Shown piece by piece: positions 1 to 9,443 of a DNA stretch of 64,000 nucleotides. The DNA lies in assembly GCA_033032865.1 (NCBI GenBank), contig JAWHQI010000019.1:14240001-14304000 (forward strand). The letters run 5' to 3'. Source of the DNA: Dactylorhiza incarnata. Taxonomy: Eukaryota; Streptophyta; Magnoliopsida; Asparagales; Orchidaceae. The notes under the pieces were generated by a model that was not told where the DNA came from, did no database searches, and worked only from the letters and a program-made list of their open reading frames with translations. The position numbers and the translations under genes were made by a program. Within the stretch, counting starts at the first letter, position 1; each line of letters opens with the position of its first letter.

Positions 1-32
1 ATCCTCCCGTGCTTCCTCAGTAAATCCGCGGC

Positions 33-890
33 TCACTGCTTCAACATCTCGGGGTCTCGCGAATCCCCTAAGAAGTCCTCCACCTGGTCCGGAAGGGGGG
101 ACATTTCGTCGTCGCCCAACTCAGAATCCGTAGGCGGATTTTCAGTATTGTCTGCGAGATATTACGAAGAGGTCAGATGGCGCGCGTAAGCCCGCGCAGG
201 GTTTCCGCGAGGTCAGGATACTTACCAAGCGGGTGGCGAGAGGTCGAGAGACGACCCTGGAACACGTTGCCGTAGTGAGGATAGAGAAATTTACCCAAGC
301 CGGCGGGGTAGGCTGCACTGTTGGTAGGAGGGATCTTCGGCGGCGCAGAGCCCCCGGTCTCCTCGCTCGTCAGGAGCTGAAATCCGGGCTTGTCTATGAT
401 TTTGTCAGGAGGCGGAAGCGGAGACGGAGGCCGCGACGTCTGGCGGGCCGGAGACTTCAGGTGCGAGACTGTAAAAAGTAAGGAACGGAGGTCAGTTGAC
501 AAGAAACATTCTGGCGCGCGAGATTAGGATCGTATCGGTAACGTCCTTCCCTGTGAGGTTCACATCCGCCTGCAGGCTTTTGCGAGATCCCTCCGCGGGT
601 TCTCAGCGTTCTCGCTCGGCAAAGCATCCTGCGAGTAGAAATGAATGACAGGCAAATTTATTAACACGAATGGGAGGGGTGGCTCGTACCTTCTCGTTAT
701 GGCGATCGTCGGGGGAGGAGTCCAACATCGCGGAGTCGTCCCCGGTTCGGCGAGCCGCCTTCGCCTTCTTAACTTTCGGCGACACGGCGGGAGAGGGCCG
801 GTTCATCCAGGCAGGAACCTTGGCCGTAGAAGGGAGCCCGCCGGCTCTCACCTCCCTCATGCGAGCCTTGATTTCTTCAGTAAGAGGCAT
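33..890 (-). CDS. Putative spliced antisense ORF of element A, no known domain
   Basis: I do not recognise a domain. The ATG is at 890-888, about 75 bases downstream of a minus-strand TATA box. Exon 1 (890-690) begins MPLTEEIKARMREVRAG and is basic and proline-containing. A candidate intron 689-629 has GT...CTCGCAG ends but is only 61 bp. A later exon (468-226, acceptor TTTTTACAG) ends at a perfect GTAAGT donor; intron 225-152 is 74 bp with a CTCGCAG acceptor. Joining these keeps the frame and gives an acidic tail (PPTDSELGDDEMSPLPDQ) up to a TGA at 35-33. The junction between the exon starting at 628 and the one starting at 468 does not keep frame with any GT donor I could find, so the gene may be broken there. 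Antisense ORFs of Tat elements are the best analogy. Confidence 0.42.
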
Positions 891-965
891 CTATAGACAG
901 CTACAGTGTCAGGCAAAGGGAAAAGAAAAGGAGTGGCGGCACACGCCCCTGGAGACTCGGGACGA

Positions 966-973
966 TATTTATA
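966..973 (-). promoter_or_regulatory. TATA box for the antisense ORF of element A
   Basis: On the minus strand the sequence reads TTATAAATATC, about 75 bases before the ATG at 890. The TCGCGA array lies directly upstream. Confidence 0.45.
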
Positions 974-1046
974 ACCCAGAGGGGGTCCCACCAAAGATTC
1001 CTGACAGATCATCAAATAACGGGCGAATATCAGGGGTTGGATGATT

Positions 1047-1377
1047 CTTCGCGATCACAAATGTCCTCGCGAAGAGCGGGGATTGTGTACAACCCCAATG
1101 TTCGCCATGCGGGGAGATTGTCTAAAGAAGGCAATGGGACGGAGCTCGCTACAGGGCGAGCGAGAAGGGTTTGGTTGCCGAGACAAGGGGTCGTTGAAGC
1201 CAAAGGGACTCACGCGAGAGGGGTCGCGAGGTCCAGGCCTCGCGAGACCGGACCTCGGCAGATACCGCTAGGAGGGGGCCTGCGAGGTCCTCGCAGGGCG
1301 ATCGCCTTGAAGAGTTACCATGAGCAGGACTCGCGAGAGGGACCGCGAGAGCACTCCATAGAATAGTTCTCGCAGTT
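1047..1377. repeat. Dispersed TCGCGA palindrome array
   Basis: About nine copies of TCGCGA or close variants (TTCGCGATC, CCTCGCGAAG, GTCGCGAGG, CCTCGCGAGACC, ACTCGCGAGAGG, ACCGCGAGAG) occur at irregular 10-80 bp spacing. The array lies between the minus-strand TATA box at 966-973 and the plus-strand LTR TATA box at 1541. Scattered GCGAG motifs continue to the left into the ORF region. Confidence 0.7.
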
Positions 1378-1411
1378 TCTGGCCCATAAGCCGATAGGGT
1401 CAAATTACTCT

Positions 1412-1848
1412 TGTTACCCTTGGTGGTCTGCCCTTAGCCTCTCCAAACAGCGGAGTTTGGCTGTTAGCAGACTCATTTGGGGTGCGGATAGTAAAACTAA
1501 AAGGCGGAATCCGGTTATTTGCAGACCACAAAACTAAGATCTATAAATAGACCTCAAAGGGCACCTTGGAAGAGGACCGGTTCAGAATCTTTGAGCCTTC
1601 TTCTCTCCTTAGGTCGCTTTGGTTTGGGCTCTCTAGCTCTCCAAGGTGCCTGAGTCTTAGCTTTGGCTTGGGAGGGGAAGCGCTCAACGATCTTCCGGGT
1701 TAGTGGAGGGACCTCCTTGCTGAGACCAGGGTCTTTGTTCTTTGTCCGAGTTATCTGCCTACCTCTTCCGAGGGACCGGTAAGGGCTAGCTGCCCCTCAA
1801 TTCGTTGAGGGCCCCGAGCTCCACAAGAGACCGAGAAATCGGTTTCAA
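1412..1848 (+). repeat. 3' LTR of element A
   Basis: It starts TGTTACC and ends TTTCAACA, so TGTT/AACA form the terminal inverted repeat. A clear TATA box (CTATAAATAG) lies at 1541-1550, with about 300 bp of R-U5 after it. Upstream is a TGCGGATAGTAAAAC motif that recurs before other TATA boxes in this window (TGCGTATAGTAAAA near 21697 and 45897; TGCGGATAGCAGA near 46035). The left boundary is the less certain one because no good polypurine tract precedes it. Confidence 0.5.
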
Positions 1849-2071
1849 CACCCTTATTATTTCAGTTAAATGATGTGAACATTTATATATATAGCATGTG
1901 ATTTGTGGACTTGAACTTCTATTGTTCGTTTATACTTTTCTTATTCTGTGATCGATATGGCCGGCAGGATCGGCGCTTTGTAGTGGCGACCTTCCCGTGT
2001 GTTGGTGTCACCGCAAAGCGGCGGTTCTGGGCATAAGACCCAATTTTGTAGCGAAAAAATGGGTTCTTACA
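1849..2071 (+). repeat. Truncated end of the 5' LTR of B
   Basis: This matches the final 220 bp of the 3' LTR, including TATATATAGCATGTGATTTG, GATCGATATGGCC and the terminal CTTACA. The rest of the LTR lies left of insertion A, outside the window. Confidence 0.8.
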
Positions 2072-2073
2072 AC

Positions 2074-2090
2074 TGGTATCAGAGAGAACC
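2074..2090 (+). other. Primer binding site of B (initiator Met tRNA type)
   Basis: TGGTATCAGAGAGAACC starts two bases after the LTR end. It matches the complement of the 3' end of plant initiator Met tRNA (TGGTATCAGAGC) with drift at the end. Confidence 0.8.
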
Positions 2091-3933
2091 TCGATCTGAG
2101 GAAAAGAAGTCCACATACGCTGGGCCACCCCCCGCGAGTTTAGTTTTAGGACAAACTAAGCAGCGGAAGCAATGGTGTGCCCATATGGGGAAATCACATG
2201 TAAAAGTCCACTTTTAACTGAATCTTTAGCCAAATCTCCTTACGAGTGGCAAGTTTTCTTTTGTAGCCTGCGACGAACCCTGCCCCGAGTAGGGAATACC
2301 TCCGACTACAAAAATCTCTTTTGATAGTCCTTTAGTCAATGAGTTAGACTCAACCCCACTAGGACACATGACTTACCAGGACAATTTATACCATGCCCTA
2401 GTCTGAAATAGACCGTAGGTATGAATTTGGTTAAGATACGAGGATACCCCAAAGAGATTAAACGAGGAGCTTAACATGAGAGTGACCACCTTAGCCATAA
2501 ACTCGGATGTCCCTAACTCACATACCAAGGATTATCCAAACTGATAGGACCGCCTTAAGGAGATTGACACATAAGCAGAATGGTATGAGACTCGTAGACT
2601 CAACCCTCGTATCAGTGACATGATTACATTGAGACACCCACCAAGAGAAACACTGAGGGTCGGATAAGAATTCAAGTTCGGAAGAGACCCGTTTGGGATT
2701 GGTTCACATGTTGACCCTGATAAGGTTATCGTAGAAGGTACCTTGAAGAGTCTAAAGTATGAAGCGTACCAACAAGTCTCAAGATAGAACCTCAAGTCTA
2801 AGGTTGTGTGCCCTAAGAATTGTTTGCATACCTAGGACGAATATATCATAGTGACACCGAAGATACATAGCCCAAAATAGATAGTGGCTTATCTTTTGTT
2901 GGGGCTTACCTTTTATTTATTGGGCAAATTAGTTACTAACTTGGATTTCACTTAGAACTAATTTAGAAAGCGTTGTGTCGTGAACATAGTGATTTTGAAG
3001 TGGATCATAACCGATGATACTCGGACGAATATGAGATTGTGTAAAAGTATGTTTTGAATGATGACCTGTAGTATTATCAGGACAATGGATAGACATCGTT
3101 GATCAAACAACGACTTAACCTTAGTAAGCATTAGAAATGTAAAGTTGCCAGGTTTGGTCACTTAGGGATGCAGAGGCCCTTTTGGAAGTTGGGAACTGAA
3201 ATTAGGGCTTGCAAGCTATAGTTATAGTTGAAAGTTCTTGTGGTTTGGGGCTTTCGGAAGTGACTAACTTATGATTTGTTAAAAAATCACACCCTATCAT
3301 GGTAGAAACTTTTAACTACAATAATAGCCCTTATACCTTGGGAGCTATGATGATGAATAACTAGAAATCTTAGACGATGACTTATTGGATTTAGAATCTA
3401 GTGTTTGAGTTTATTATGATAAGAACGATCTAAGTTTATCTTACTTTGGCCATTTGAAAGTGATCAAGATTAGCATATGTGGAAGTGTTAGGAATTTGGT
3501 GAAATAAACATGATGATATTTTCGTGATGAAATTGACTTGTGAAAAATCTTAGGGTTTCAAAAGATTTTACCCGTATACCTTATGAATCAAACTCCACAT
3601 AGAAAGTGATTGGGAGTTATCTTACAAACATTGATACAAATGTTGGTTGGTTAACTTATGTTCATAAGATTCACAAGTGCACCCCCTTAGAATTTGAGTA
3701 TGATTGGGATGTTTGATGATCTGATCAGTCCCAGCAATGGTAAGAACTGGATAAGTCATGGAGTGTAGAGGATTGATCATTCGGGCGTACTTGAAGGAAT
3801 AAGAATCTGAACGTGTAGAGAAACTTTATAGAGTCGTTGTCTACCCTTACAAACAAGAGCTTTAGTCACCTAAGAAATGGTGTTTTCCGGAGCATGTAGT
3901 TTCCTAAAATAAAGAAAGACAACATAGGTTTTG
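2091..3933 (+). other. Interior of B without recognisable coding sequence
   Basis: There is no long ORF on either strand and no gag, protease or reverse transcriptase motif that I can see. Composition is ordinary, with no tandem repeats. It is either a decayed gag-pol or unrelated sequence that replaced it. Confidence 0.55.
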
Positions 3934-4884
3934 TGATGCACTGTGAGGTCAGTCGACTTGTGAAGGCCAAGTGCAAGAGTCTTGGGGAACTAGCATAGTC
4001 ACTGCCCGTGTTTGAGTAGAAGCTCGAGGATATAATAATGGATTGTATTCACAGGTTACCACATCGCCACTCCATGCACAAGTTCATTTGGAACATCGAG
4101 GATAGATTGACCGAGGTAGCTAGGGTCATCCCGAGCTGGAAGGACGCTCCCATTGGTGTTTGATGGGATTTGTTGACCAGTTTGTCCATTATCGTGGTGT
4201 ATGTAGGACGATCGTGTCGGATCAGGATGGACGGGTTACGTCCAGGAAGTGAAGATCAGTCCAGGCTGATCTAGGTTCCTGGTTGACGTTCAACACAGCT
4301 TTCTACCCTCCGAGGGATGGAGGTGCAGAATTCCACCATCTGGGACCCAGGATGAGGATTTAAAGACACTTGGCTCTGAATTTGTAAAGGACACAGATGC
4401 CCAGGTGCGACTAATTCGTGTTAGGATGTTGGAAGCCCATAACAGGCAGGACAAGTATTACGATGCGCAACATCATGTAGTAGAGTTTCAGGTTGGAGAC
4501 CGGGTATCCCTGAAGTTATATCTAATGCATGGAGTCTCGCGGGTACGCAGGCAGAAGAAGCTTAGTCTAAGATAAATGGGGCTCTACAGGATCATGGAGT
4601 GGATCGGCCCGTTGGCTTATAGACTAGAGCTATCGCCGGAGGTAACGGGTTTGCATGACGTCTTCCACATCCCCTCCCTTAAGAGAGCTCTACAACAACC
4701 GAAGCAGCATATATCTATTACGGATGGGCCAGTAACTTCTGACCGATCAATTTGCGTGGAGCTGGTCAGGATAGATGGCATGAAGATGCGGGTCTTGTGG
4801 CGCAAGAAGATTCTGTGGGTAAAGGTCCTGTCGAGAAATCATGGACATGAGAAGCACACCTGGGAGCCACTAGAACCAATGTAG
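3934..4884 (+). pseudogene. Ty3/gypsy integrase remnant with C-terminal tail
   Basis: Translation with several stops and frame changes follows the integrase order of chromodomain-type gypsy elements: end of the zinc-binding part with VKAKCKSLGEL (about 3960), start of the catalytic core with LEDIIMD (first catalytic Asp, near 4030), the second-Asp block TIVSDQDGRVTS (near 4209), then a degraded FNTAFYP block. After that come VEFQVGDRV (about 4481) and an open stretch 4576-4884 containing GPLAYRLEL, GLHDVFHIPSL and a final HTWEPLEP, the tail that precedes or includes the chromodomain. Stops at about 4015, 4162 and 4573 and a lost glutamate region rule out activity. No reverse transcriptase was found upstream. 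Confidence 0.8.
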
Positions 4885-5021
4885 CAGAGATAGTCGGTGC
4901 TCTTTGAGTCAGGAATATCTTCCATTCTTTAGGGATGTTACGTTCAAGCACATGCGGTAGAAGCCCCGCAGACCTAACCTGAATTTCGGGGACGAAATTA
5001 TTTTTTTTGTTTATTGGAATT

Positions 5022-5231
5022 TGTAACATCCTTCAAACAACTAGACCCCTAGAGTGGTTTTGTCATGACTAGGTCATGACAAAACCCTAGGAAGCTTGAA
5101 GAGACCACTTGGCCTTTGCCAAGAAGAAGGAAACCACAGTGGTCTACAAATAGCAATTTCCAAATAATAAGCCTAAGGTTGGACTTTAGGGCCTCACCTT
5201 GACCCTTTGTCCCCACCATAACATACCTAAC
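5022..5231 (+). repeat. 3' LTR of B, segment 1 (5' terminus)
   Basis: It begins TGTAACATCC after a degenerate AATTTCGGGGACGAAATT block typical of the end of chromodomain gypsy elements. It aligns with LTR C at 36253. It contains a perfect palindrome at 5056-5086 (14-bp arms GGTTTTGTCATGAC, spacer TAG). It ends at the target site of E1; CTAAC at 5227-5231 pairs with CCAAC at 11231-11235 (4 of 5). Confidence 0.85.
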
Positions 5232-7023
5232 TGAAAGTGCATAGTGTGCCTCTGAGAATCCTCTAGAGGGGGGGGGGGGGGTGAATAGAGATTTAAATTT
5301 ATTTCTATCCTAACTGTGAAAATACAATAAACCTAAGTATTATGCTTCACAATATATTTCTAAGAATAAAGTTATTGCAATTTAATTAATAAAATAAAAA
5401 GGCAGAAAATGAAATCTAGTCTATGAGGGACAACACGAAAAATTAAAACCAAGAGGACACATATAACTTTTTATAGAGGTTCCCCAAAATGTGGGTACTC
5501 CCCTCTTCTACCACCTGGTAGGGTTGCACCACAGTGCACGAGTCTTTTGGTAAGGAGACTCTTAGAACCACTGATCTTTTGACAAAGAAATCATGAACCA
5601 CCAGATCTTTTGATAAGGAGATCTTGAACCACCAGATCTTTTGGTAAGGAGATCTTGAACCACTGAATCCTTTGAAGAGGGATTAACAAAACTCTTTTAC
5701 AGAAGAGGAGGAGAAAGAAAAAGAGGAAGGTTGTAGGAATTCTATTTTCAGAATTCTTATGATAGTTGTATGTGAAACAACTTTTGTCTTTTCACTGGAT
5801 CCGCTCTCGATAAACTTCTGCTTAAGATGGTGATGATTTGCAGAAGTTATGATTGTCAGATCCTATGTGATCCTACTGATTGAGATTTTACTGTTGTGTC
5901 GTAGTAATGAAGAACAGCTTTCAGATTCTCCTATCTTCTTTCTTATTGAACTCTGGCTGCAATATGATTGTGTTGATGAGCAGCCTTGCTATGTTCTGTT
6001 CTAGGTGAGAAGAAGAGCAGCAGTTGTTCCTTCTCTATTTTATCTGGTCTTAGGGTTCTTGAGGGAGAGAGGAAGGAGGGGTGCTCAATGGAACAATGTG
6101 GCCGATTGTAATAAGTGCCTTACTCTTCTCTTTCTTCTGTTGCCTTTTTTTGTCCCACTGTTGAATTTGAATTTTTATTCCCTTTTTGGTAAGTCCTGAA
6201 GGGTATATTTGTCTGGACAATAAATCCTTCCTTCTTTCTTTAATTCCCGACCCGTCCACCAACATTTAGGCTTGTTTCCAAGAAAGCTTTTCTCTGACCT
6301 CAGTTAATTCTTTATTCCATTTAAGGTAATTAAGGAGCCATTGGGGAATGGTCTTGAGAGAGGTGGGCCATGAGAGAGGGTCAGAAATGACAGATGAAAA
6401 GATTTCCCTTTTCAGACTGTATTCAACATAGCGTCGAGTTAACTTACTCTCTTATCGATGCAACTTCGAGTTCTTGTAGGAGCAGCTTCGATTTCATCTT
6501 TGCTCTAATTAAACTCTGCTAGTCAATGTTGTTTCGATATCTTATCGACGTAACCATCGAGTTGATATGCATGATTCTGAGCTTCATCATCTGCATCGAG
6601 ATGAGGTCGACGTTGCATCGACTTTAGTTGGCTTCGACAGATATCCCCTTCTACGTCGAGTTGAAGTAGAAGCTGCGTCGACTTCTCAAATTACTTCGAC
6701 AAGCCCATGACCTCTACGCCGACTTCTATTCGACGTGATGTCGACTTGAGTTACTTTGACAGAGGGGTTGAACCACTTAGACTTCTAGTCAGAGCAGCGT
6801 CGATATAGACTCGATGTTGCGTCGAGTTCTATTCGACGCAAATGTTAACTTAGCCAAAATTTTGCTTCCCTTGATCTAGTCTTGACACCCTAGGATGAGT
6901 GTGACATCCTAAGACATCTAATGACCAGATTACCCTTACTATACACTGGGTAATTCAATCCTAAGAAATAAAATCACTTTCAGATAATTTGTTAAGTTAA
7001 ATCAAAGGGTTTTTTTCCCAACA
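5232..7023 (-). repeat. 3' LTR of E1
   Basis: In sense it starts TGTTGGGAAAA (right edge) and ends GCACTTTCA (left edge). It contains a TCGACG/GCGTCGA array at 6425-6850, five tandem hairpins at 5540-5684 and a 14-G run (on plus) at 5269-5281 that reads CACCCCCC in sense. The tract AATAGGGGAAGA (minus, 7035-7024) before it is the polypurine tract. Confidence 0.85.
5540..5684 (-). repeat. Tandem covarying hairpins in the E1 LTR leader
   Basis: Five units of about 31 bp start at 5540, 5572, 5603, 5634 and 5665. In each, 5-6 bp arms flank a loop of about 10 bases resembling CCTTATCAAA. Arm pairs in sense are GAGTCT/AGACTC, TGATNT/AGATCA, AGATCT/AGATCT (twice) and AATCC/GGATT. The right LTR copy (9750-9894) has the same set, with the second pair fully complementary. 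Confidence 0.7.
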
Positions 7024-7255
7024 ATCTTCCCCTATTTATCTTAACAAAATTTACAAAATGAATAAAGTGATTTTACTTATTTTTTGCATAAATAAACATA
7101 AATGTATACAAGATAGACATATGAAAGATACAGACTCAAATCAATATGAAAGATATAGACTAAAATCATAACCCATGTTACACAATTGTCAATAAGTATA
7201 TAAATCATTATGTCTATTATCCAGGAAGTGTAAAACTTTACAAAATACCTGATCC

Positions 7256-8993
7256 TCACTGCTCCTTCTCAGGAGTCTTTCTTTTTCTTGAAAATACTTT
7301 TGAGGAGGCTTTTCTTGAGGCAACCTGCAAAGGCTCATTATTTTCTTCAGCAGTGTCTTTGGTAAGCTCCCCCTGACTTTGTGCATTTGTTTCAGCTTCC
7401 TGGGCAGCTTCCTCTGCTATCTGAGCAACTTCATCTAATGGATCTTTATCTTGAATCTCATCTTGAGCTGCAGCTGTGCTTATAGCAACCATCTTTGCAT
7501 GTAGGTTCCTCTGGACATCTGGGTTAGGCTCCCCCTATTTTGATGGCTTTCCTTGGACATCATCATCCAACCTTTCTGAATGCCCCCCTGAGCCCCCTGA
7601 AACTGTGCAACCTGAAAGGTAGTCACTTTGTCAGGAGCAGGCTCATTATCTTGGTCTTGTCCACTCAAAACTGGAGGAGGTATTTCTTCCTCTAATATGT
7701 TCTCCCCCTTCGTGACCTTGCTGGCCATAGAGGTTAAGAACTATTTTGTTACCATGGAGGAAGACACGAATTCTTTTATTCCCTGGAGGAATCTCTTTGA
7801 GTCTAGTAATTCAGCCTCCACCTGGGATTATTTTCTATCAAGCTTTCTTGCCTGGGTGGCCACCAGGTCTGCAAAGGTGGAGGATGCAATGGCCACAGCT
7901 TTTGAAATGACCTGCTCAAGGTCAATTGGATGGGTATGAGATGTAGATGGAGGAGGTGATGGAGGAAGCTCTTCTTGGATAGGGGTGAAAGGATGGTAAA
8001 CATTAGGAGAGTAATGAACTGATGGAGGTGGTGCAGGAGCAGGTTGATACCCTGGAATGGCAGTTGATGATAGTTGATGGGATGATTGAGGAGGTGGCTC
8101 AGGGGCTGAGGAGGATTGGTGCTATTATTGTTGTTGTTGGGGTGAATGTGGGGCTATAATATCATCCTGATGAGTATCTGGAACATTGTCCAGTGGAGGT
8201 GGAGAGTGAGCAGGAGGGATAGCATCCCTTGGAGGGTCTGGAGTGTGCCTTTCTGGCTCTTGATGAGGAGGAGATGGAGGAGGAGAGAATGGAGCTTGAC
8301 CAGGCTTCACTATTTGCCTGGTCCACTTGGAAAAGATCCCTATGCTAATCCTCTTCCAAGGAGGAATAGGCACTCCATTTGACTTACACACACTGAGATA
8401 GTGATGAAGCAGTACCTGAATCATGATCCTCGTGAAAGAATTTTCCTTATGGGCATACTTATGCCCAATCATCCTTAGGAGGCATTTCCCCAAACTGATC
8501 CTATTCTTCTGAACTAGATCTCCCATTATCTGAAGCTGTTGCTTTGGAACAGCATCATGTGCTGATATCTTACAGAGCAGCACTTTCCCTACAATATCTG
8601 CAAGAAATCTGTATTCTTCCCCAAGGTCAATCTTCTTCAGATTCATGGGATTGTCCTTCTTGAACTGCATAATCTCCAGGACCCTCTTGGTCCATCCCCT
8701 GATAATTCTTCTAATTCATTTCCAGGAAGAAAGTCATATGTTTGATTTAATATGCCCTCTGTTATCAGGACTTCTGTATCAGATATTTTTCCTTTAAGAG
8801 ATCCATCCTCTCCTATCTGAACATTATCTATGAACTCTGTTAGCTCCAAATCCAAGATCTTGCATCTTGTTGAAATGAGCTTGGTTAGGCCTGCATCCTG
8901 GAACAAGCCAAGAATATCTTTGAAGCTTTCTGCCGCTGCAATGAATGACTCAACATCCACGTCGAACCCGGAGTTAATCATGGGTGGAGCCAT
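7256..8993 (-). pseudogene. Env-like / putative plant transposon protein of E1, frameshifted
   Basis: ATG at 8993-8991 starts MAPPMINSGFDVDVESF, the same opening as the E2 ORF at 15824. The first frame runs to 8643, then a frameshift leads into a frame open to 8125 with IVGKVLLCKISAHDAVPK and KWTRQI, followed by a proline-rich segment. After a stop near 8128 the homology continues to about 7256 (conserved block FLTSMASKVTKGENILEEE near 7735-7690). The central block resembles the domain found in plant retrotransposon env-like or 'putative plant transposon' proteins. SIRE-type copia elements carry such an ORF after pol. No signal peptide or membrane segment is evident, so an envelope function is not supported by the sequence. 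Pol is absent upstream; a TCGACG array takes its place. Confidence 0.6.
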
Positions 8994-9099
8994 TTGAATT
9001 TGGTTGTACCTGCAAACACAAAGAAAAATGAGAGAGAAAGAGGCACGGGAGAGCTGGAGAGCAAGAGAGCAGGAGAAAGAGAATTCGAAAGCATAAATG

Positions 9100-9390
9100 T
9101 TTCGACGCAGTAATTGCTTAAAAGCAGATGAATCGCCGCTACTTAGGGTTTAGGTCGACGCTTTGTCGATATTACATATTATTTGGCGCGCAAGGCTGTG
9201 TCGAGATTTCTTCTAGAAGCAATTCTGCGCGCGCTGATATATCGACGTTGCATTGACTCATACTCGACGTAGCTTCGAGACTATTCAGAGACCTTAAGTC
9301 GACGTAGTCCTGCCGACGTTACGTCGATTTCCAATCGACGTGACTTCAAATTTAATCAGCAATTATTAAGTCGACGTATACCAATTAACA
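9100..9390 (-). repeat. TCGACG array upstream of the E1 env-like ORF
   Basis: At least eight TCGACG, GCGTCGA or one-base variants (for example near 9152, 9237, 9299, 9322, 9370) occur between the PBS and the ORF start, at 15-45 bp spacing. Between this array and the ATG the minus strand has a pyrimidine tract ending TTTGCAG at 9010, a possible 3' splice site 17 bases before the ATG. Confidence 0.65.
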
Positions 9391-9425
9391 CCCAGAGGAT
9401 CAAGGTGTTAGCCTTTATTGATCAA

Positions 9426-9441
9426 CCTCCCTCTGATACCA
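9426..9441 (-). other. Primer binding site of E1
   Basis: Minus strand TGGTATCAGAGGGAGG, two bases inside the right LTR. It is the initiator Met tRNA type. Confidence 0.85.
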
Positions 9442-9443
9442 AT

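Larger units (their letters stand above)
1..1848 (+). mobile_element. A: 3' end of a Ty3/gypsy element, probably Tat lineage
   Basis: The right boundary is seen directly: an LTR ends in TTTCAACA at 1848 and the next base continues the interior of another LTR, whose uninterrupted copy lies at 23245 onward. CCCTT at 1849-1853 would be the right half of a 5-bp target duplication; the left half is outside the window. Ahead of the LTR are a motif-rich spacer (1047-1377) and an antisense, intron-bearing ORF. An extra antisense ORF between pol and the 3' LTR is known in Tat-lineage gypsy elements, and this is the basis for the lineage. No pol domain is visible, so the lineage is inferred. Confidence 0.55.

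Noticed and set aside
1037..1366. Plus-strand ORF across the TCGCGA array
   Set aside because: Composition-driven; it lies in a spacer with repeat motifs and has no homology I recognise.
2074..2090. TGGTATCAGAGC-like sequences as tRNA genes
   Set aside because: They match only the 3' end complement of initiator Met tRNA, lie next to LTR ends and lack a cloverleaf; they are primer binding sites.
5540..5684. CRISPR-like array
   Set aside because: The units are contiguous 31-35 bp repeats with no unique spacers, inside a plant LTR.
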